Shown piece after piece: positions 59,563 through 64,000 of a stretch of DNA of 64,000 bases (the stretch's first letter is position 1; the number at the start of each line of letters is the position of its first letter). The stretch spans positions 620,001 to 684,000 of the forward strand of contig JAIXMQ010000007.1 of the NCBI GenBank assembly GCA_025716855.1, written 5' to 3'. The notes under the pieces were generated by a model. That model saw nothing but the letters and a program-made list of their open reading frames with translations. It did no database searches and was not told where the DNA came from. The translations under genes and the position numbers were made by a program. The stretch comes from Pilaira anomala. Lineage: Eukaryota > Mucoromycota > Mucoromycetes > Mucorales > Mucoraceae.

Positions 59563-60534
59563 TTAGCCAGTTCCGGCAATTTTTCTCAAAAGTCTGATGG
59601 TTTCGTTATTAGAGAATTTTGCAGTGGCTGGTTTAAGTCTTCTATTTCTTTGAACTACTTGGGAAATAGTAAGATTTTCACGTTTGCAGGTTTGCATAAA
59701 GTCCTCGGCGTCTCTGAAAGGTAAGGTTACAGTAATACCTTGATGGTTATTTTTGTTTTGTGTCTTCTTTCCGAGTTTAAACAACGCATTGTTTTTATAA
59801 TAAAGATCTTGTCCATGATTCATTTGGGTTGGTTCATTTACAATAAAGCCACCACCAATAAAGTATTTATTAGTAGCAATGATATTGGCTTCAGAATCAA
59901 AAGCGCAAAAGCGGATACCATTCAAATGTTGTGGAAGTGTTTTGAAATAGTTAAAGACAAGATGCTTATCAGGATTGAAATGAATAGTATGTGTACCATC
60001 TAAATGAAGACAATGTTGTGCATATATATTTTGAACACGAGATTTAACTGTTGAAGTTTTCACAACTTCAGTGTTTCCTCCTTCGATACCCATGAGAATT
60101 GCCTCAGGTGTTCCATTGCCTTTGCCTTTTAAAGCTAAAGAACCAAACATGTCTACACATGTAAAAAAAGATAAGTTAGTATTTTAAATTTAGAAGAAAC
60201 ACAAATTGCAAATAAACTATTTTTACTTACCAACACGAAGTGTAAATACTTTATCGAGCATATCGTGCTGTTTCAAATCATCAATAAAGATTTTAGATGC
60301 ACTCATGGGGCCAATTGTGTGTGATGAGGTTGGTCCGACACCAATAGAATGTAAATTAAAAGTAGAAAGAACATGGTTGGTATGCGCTTCGATATCTGAA
60401 TAATCTGTCGTCTCTGTGGCCATAGCTGTAGATAAAAATGATTTTTGGAAAGCGCCCGTCATAAATCCACGACAAGCTGTGGAACCGGAAGTATTTCTCG
60501 AAAATAATTTTGGAATGTGTTTAAGACTAATCAT
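59563..60534 (-). CDS. L-serine dehydratase (SdaA type), beta domain only
   Basis: Related to iron-sulphur-dependent L-serine ammonia-lyases of bacteria, which deaminate serine to pyruvate. Two exons (60231-60534 and 59563-60152) give 297 aa. Residues 1-60 look like a mitochondrial presequence (MISLKHIPKLFSRNTSGSTA). The beta domain follows: GVGPTSSHTIGPMSASKIFI, DMFGSLALKGKGNGTPEAIL, TIHFNPD and YFIGGGFIVNE. The protein ends RLLRKIAGTG just after the domain junction. The whole C-terminal alpha domain (about 200 residues in the bacterial single-chain enzyme), which holds the Fe-S cysteines and active site, is absent, and I see no exon for it in the 1.4 kb downstream. The product cannot be a normal dehydratase. 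It is either a pseudogene truncated at its 3' end or a beta-only regulatory protein. Confidence 0.75.
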
Positions 60535-60917
60535 TTATTTAATGTTAAAAGATATTTAAATTTGGCGTTGATTTTATTTTATTTTTTTTAAAAAAAAAAG
60601 AAGAAGGAAAGTGTATTTAAAATAAACTCATCGCTATTTATATTATTTGTTATCTTTTAAAAAATTATACCCTCTTGGTAAACATAGAGTATTTTTTGCG
60701 TTAATATATTACCAAATAATGCTATATTCTCACGATTATTTCGACCAATAAAAACCAAGATCAATGCAAAAGTGTAGTTTGTTCCTGGGATAGACTTTCA
60801 ATATAACGTATTAGGTTATTACTTAACAGGAAATGCTTATCAAGCCAATAGATAACATAACGCCTTTTATATAAATTTAATTGTTTTTATTTACAGTACG
60901 ATTTATTTTATATCGGA
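60535..60917. other. Short intergenic region
   Basis: AT-rich, no feature recognised; probably the promoter of the serine dehydratase-like gene. Confidence 0.5.
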
Positions 60918-62002
60918 TCATCCATTTGCATTCTTGATATTAAGAAACTGTAACTAAATTAAAACACAATTAAGTTCACTTATTATACATATATATGACA
61001 TGTATATTACCTTTCCACAGGACATTTTAGCCTTCTGATCCGTAAATGCCAAGGTAACAACTGGAAGGTTGTAAATCTGGATAGTTGACATCAAGTCAAA
61101 TGATACCACAATGTCTTTATTCTCATTGTATATGGTATCACCATTGTCTTGTTTACCGCATGAGTTTATTACCATTTCCTTAAAAGCTTTTTCACTGAAA
61201 CTATTCTCTTCCTCAGAGCTCGAGGTACTCCTATCAAAGTCATTGCTCATCAATCGTACTGGGAATGTAATATTAGTTACACTCTGTGGCCCAAGAATTA
61301 AATCTTGTAACTCGGCAATACCAACAGTTGTTTTATTGGGTGTAGGGTAATATATCTATAGAACATATATTAGAATTTTGTCATCATTTTATGTAACATA
61401 AATAAAATATACCACTGCTTTTATACTATCAAAGTTAATTGGAAAGAAGTTTTCGTTCAATATACTATACTCAAATAGGAAATCTTCCGGCGAAGAAGAT
61501 GATAGAGACTTTCCGGTTCCATTAAAAGTTACCTCTGGCCTCTTGAAAGTGAAGACAAAAATGACGAACAATCCAATAACACTACATAATGCCAGAAAAA
61601 TAAAACAGCACATTGTTCTTGTCCACATGGGTAGACAGGGGAAGCAAATACAACACATTAAACGTGAACAAGATATTTTGCTCTTTTTTTCTTCTCTTAT
61701 AATATCAGCATAAACCCGTCTATGATGATTGTATTTCTCTACATCTCTAAATTCTAGATAGTCTTTATGATTTATAGGTGGAAAAAAGTGTTAGGCTGAA
61801 TAAAAATCTTACCTTTAGATTTTTGAGGGGTATTTTTACTGTAAAAAGATTGGCGGTTGTTTGTAAATGGTGGAAGTGGTGGACTAGGTACTAGTCGATT
61901 ATATTCACTGTAAAGATGATGCCGAAGTGCAGATGGTGGCGGTGGTGGTGGACGCGGTAATTCTGGTATAACCTGATTCTTTTTATTTGAGAAAAATGGC
62001 AT
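60918..62002 (-). CDS. LEA-2/NDR1-like single-pass membrane protein
   Basis: Four exons on the minus strand (61813-62002, 61413-61762, 61011-61355 and 60918-60947) encode 304 aa. The cytosolic N-terminus is proline-rich (PELPRPPPPPPSALRHH, PSPPLPPF). A Cys-rich juxtamembrane segment MCCICFPCLPMWTRTMCCFI, a possible palmitoylation site, leads into a membrane helix (FLALCSVIGLFVIFVF). The C-terminal part has KRPEVTFNGTG, LFEYSILNENFFPINFDSIK, TVGIAELQDLILGPQSVTNI and STIQIYNLPVVTLAFTDQKA. This resembles the LEA-2-type beta-sandwich of vacuolar or plasma-membrane proteins of fungi and plants. The last exon adds only FLNIKNANG. Function in fungi unknown; a membrane-contact or lipid-related role would be a guess. 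Confidence 0.65.
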
Positions 62003-62554
62003 ATGGTATAAAGACAAAGATAAAGAAAGAAAGAGAAACCAGAAGATTGAATTTTTTATATACAAATATGTTATTTATTTGTTGTGTTTTTTACAATTTC
62101 ATTTGCATCCACATTGACGAAGTTCCCAAGGTTTTATATTTGCATTTTATTGTGCTTTCAAAAATTTATTTTCTAACATTCTTATATCATTTGGGTCTTG
62201 CTAGAATAATGAGCCATGAGTTAAATGCTCGCTGGTGATACGGCATGTGATACTTTTCTACAAAAAAAAAAAAAAAAAAAAAAAATGCAATTGATCCAAA
62301 ATTTTGAAAAATTGTCAATCCCGATTTGTTTATCACAATTTTGCTGAAAACATTCATTCATCACAATCTTGAATTTATTATTATCAAGTTAGCCAAATAC
62401 CACAAAACACGGTTATTTCTTTTTATGAGCCAGTAAGATTTTATTTTTTTTAAAGAGGTCATGCTACTACTAAACTTTATGTCAGAAATGCATAAATAGA
62501 TCTTATTTTGAGATGTTATTATAATACTTTATTATCACAGAAACTTCTTTACAT
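62003..62554. other. Intergenic region
   Basis: AT-rich with a poly-A run at about 62262-62284. No gene. Separates a minus-strand from a plus-strand start. Confidence 0.5.
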
Positions 62555-63183
62555 ATGCCGTTTCAAAACAGTAGCAGTACGCGCCAAAACACATTTAAAT
62601 ATCCATCAATAATAGAATCCAATGGAATGAATACTTTATCGCAAGTTCTGAATAGAAATAACTATATGATTATAATACACGTAAGTATAATTCTTTTATA
62701 TACTTAGTAGGAATTATTATCGCTGCTTTTTTAATTAAATATAATTATGTAGAAGGTAAATTGATAATATATTATCATTGAACAAGGCATAAGGAGATCA
62801 GCGGGATCACAATTATGATAAGGTAAAAGCACGTTTGTTTCCAAATAATGAAATTTATTTTATAATCTACTTCATCACTTCCCAAGTAAGAATACCACTG
62901 ATAATACTGGACGTTTAAATTAGGTATCGGAAGACAATACTAGAATGGCACGATATCAATTAGACGGTCTTATTTTCGCTCACAAGATCGAAAGTTTACA
63001 TATTACAAAGGCATTTAGTTTTAGATAAATAGATAACGGTATATTTTTGCAGCACAAAACCAATTCGGTTTGACAAGTGCAGGTCTAAGAAATGAGAGTA
63101 ATGTATTTAAAATATAATATGCAATATTCGCGGCTAGTTTTATGCTAGCTGCCTCTGAAGAAAAGTTAAATGAAGTGTTTTAA
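62555..63183 (+). pseudogene. Eroded multi-exon gene, family unknown
   Basis: An ATG at 62555 opens a clean first exon to 62680 (MPFQNSSSTRQNTFKYPSII ... NRNNYMIIIH) with a GTAAGT donor. Downstream, coding-like pieces appear in different frames: VSEDNTRMARYQLDGLIFAH, AQNQFGLTSAGLRNE and FAASFMLAASEEKLNEVF. Introns, stops and frame changes between them do not resolve to one reading frame. I take it as a decayed gene. No family recognised. Confidence 0.35.
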
Positions 63184-63234
63184 CAATATTTGTTATCATT
63201 ATTAGATAAGAATCGAAAGCCAAGGGAATATAAT

Positions 63235-63933
63235 TTATCCATCTGCTTCGTTGATTTCATTTATTACTTTTTCCAAGACATCTGCAGGTGCAGTGGTAAA
63301 TAAGGTAGAGGGGTATATATGACTGTGCCATTTTGGATGCAGCAGAATATGACAGCAGCCAACATTTTGTACATCAAATCTAGGTGCGAGCATGTGCGTT
63401 CCTTGTACATCAGGGTATGGACTAGGACCACCTTCGCTGAATATCTGAAGATATATAAATTATTAAGCAGGCTTTTTTTTTTTTTTTTTTTTTTGACAAT
63501 AAACACTACTTACAGGAAATCCAGAGGCAGGATCCATAATATCAGCCCACATACCAATGGATTTTATACGATCTACGACTTTCTTACCCCATTGAACAAA
63601 CTATGGATGTGTTTTTAGTCATTCATAGAGGAGTGAATATAAAATCCCATACCAATTCTAATTTAATATCTCTTTCGAAATTCACATCTTTGGATAATCC
63701 AACCATATCATACACGCATTTCTGGATGATAGGCACTACCAGTAGTTGTTTTCGTTGTTTAGCGTTCAGACACGGAAATATAGTTTCGAAATCCCTGAGG
63801 AATCGAGATGAGGGTTTATAAGCTGAATACTCAAAAGTAGAATCATTAAATTCAAATACGGTTGGTTGTATTAAACAAGTCGAAAGCTTTGCTTTATCTT
63901 TTACTGCTTGCTCAGGCTCGGAAGATGTTATAC
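63235..63933 (-). CDS. MMADHC: MMADHC-like cobalamin trafficking protein (5' incomplete)
   Basis: Homologue of methylmalonic aciduria and homocystinuria type D protein, which directs vitamin B12 to methionine synthase and methylmalonyl-CoA mutase. Three exons are visible on the minus strand: 63653-63933, 63514-63600 and 63235-63444, in phase. Family features are YKPSSRFLRDFETIFPCLN, the stretch VVPIIQKCVYDMVGLSKDVN (compare 'VTQKTKNDM'), EIxxE-like FERDIKLE, VDRIKSIGMWADIMDPASGF (compare 'EGYWADFIDPSSG'), FDVQNVGCCHILLHPKWHSH and IYPSTLFTTAPAD. The gene ends VINEINEADG. The acceptor at 63933 implies at least one more 5' exon at or beyond the window edge, so the N-terminus is missing here. Confidence 0.82.
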
Positions 63934-64000
63934 CTGTCACCATAGTGTCAAAGAAGAAAGAGCACAAGGAAGTTACAACAATCAACGCGGGGTGTATCTA

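Overview
The window is nuclear DNA from a filamentous, early-diverging fungus, most likely Mucorales (Mucoromycota). It is strongly AT-rich. Its genes carry many short GT-AG introns of about 50-130 bp, often with a CTAAC-like branch site and T-rich acceptors. Homopolymer tracts of 20-42 bases and CA, GA and TA microsatellites are common. The conserved genes are fungal (SEC24, a Cdc11-type septin, a P-type H+-ATPase, carnitine acetyltransferase, Nup53, WDR24/Sea2, Chz1). Decayed copies of protein families that I associate with Mucorales lie between them, and an MMADHC-like vitamin B12 trafficking gene is present, as expected for an early-diverging fungus. All exon structures are my own splice reconstructions. 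Exon lengths sum to intact reading frames in every gene I call complete.

Layout. 1-1.6 kb: two decayed genes (a PD-(D/E)XK-like Mucorales repeat gene and an F-box gene). 2.4-7.3 kb: NUP53-like nucleoporin, F-box/WD40 ubiquitin-ligase receptor and CHZ1-like histone chaperone, all on +. 8.7 kb: tRNA-Ala(AGC). 9.5-10.5 kb: a roughly 500-bp terminal-inverted-repeat element ending 44 bp before a tandem ubiquitin-like gene. 11-19.1 kb: WDR24/SEA2 (-), SEC24 (+) and 5-formyl-THF cyclo-ligase (-). 19.1-28 kb: gene-poor and full of relics, with a bacterial-looking SAM methyltransferase and a tandem array of four ubiquitin-like genes (two intact, two broken). 28-38.5 kb: PMA-type H+-ATPase (+), a cNMP-binding/F-box/LRR fusion protein (-) and a very large acidic nuclear-type protein (-). 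38.5-47 kb: gene-poor, with a putative secreted or membrane protein and several decayed genes. 47-64 kb: Cdc11-type septin (+), type II membrane protein (-), carnitine acetyltransferase (+), Myb+C2H2 polyQ transcription factor (-), an L-serine dehydratase lacking its catalytic alpha domain (-), an LEA-2-like membrane protein (-), a decayed + gene, and a 5'-incomplete MMADHC-like gene (-).

The conserved genes are unrelated housekeeping functions. They do not form a cluster with a common pathway. The most unusual content is the family of double ubiquitin-like proteins that have no diglycine terminus: five copies in the window, four in tandem, in different states of decay. Next in interest are the cNMP/F-box/LRR fusion, the beta-only serine dehydratase, the intronless bacterial-type methyltransferase, and the inverted-repeat element at the promoter of one ubiquitin-like gene.
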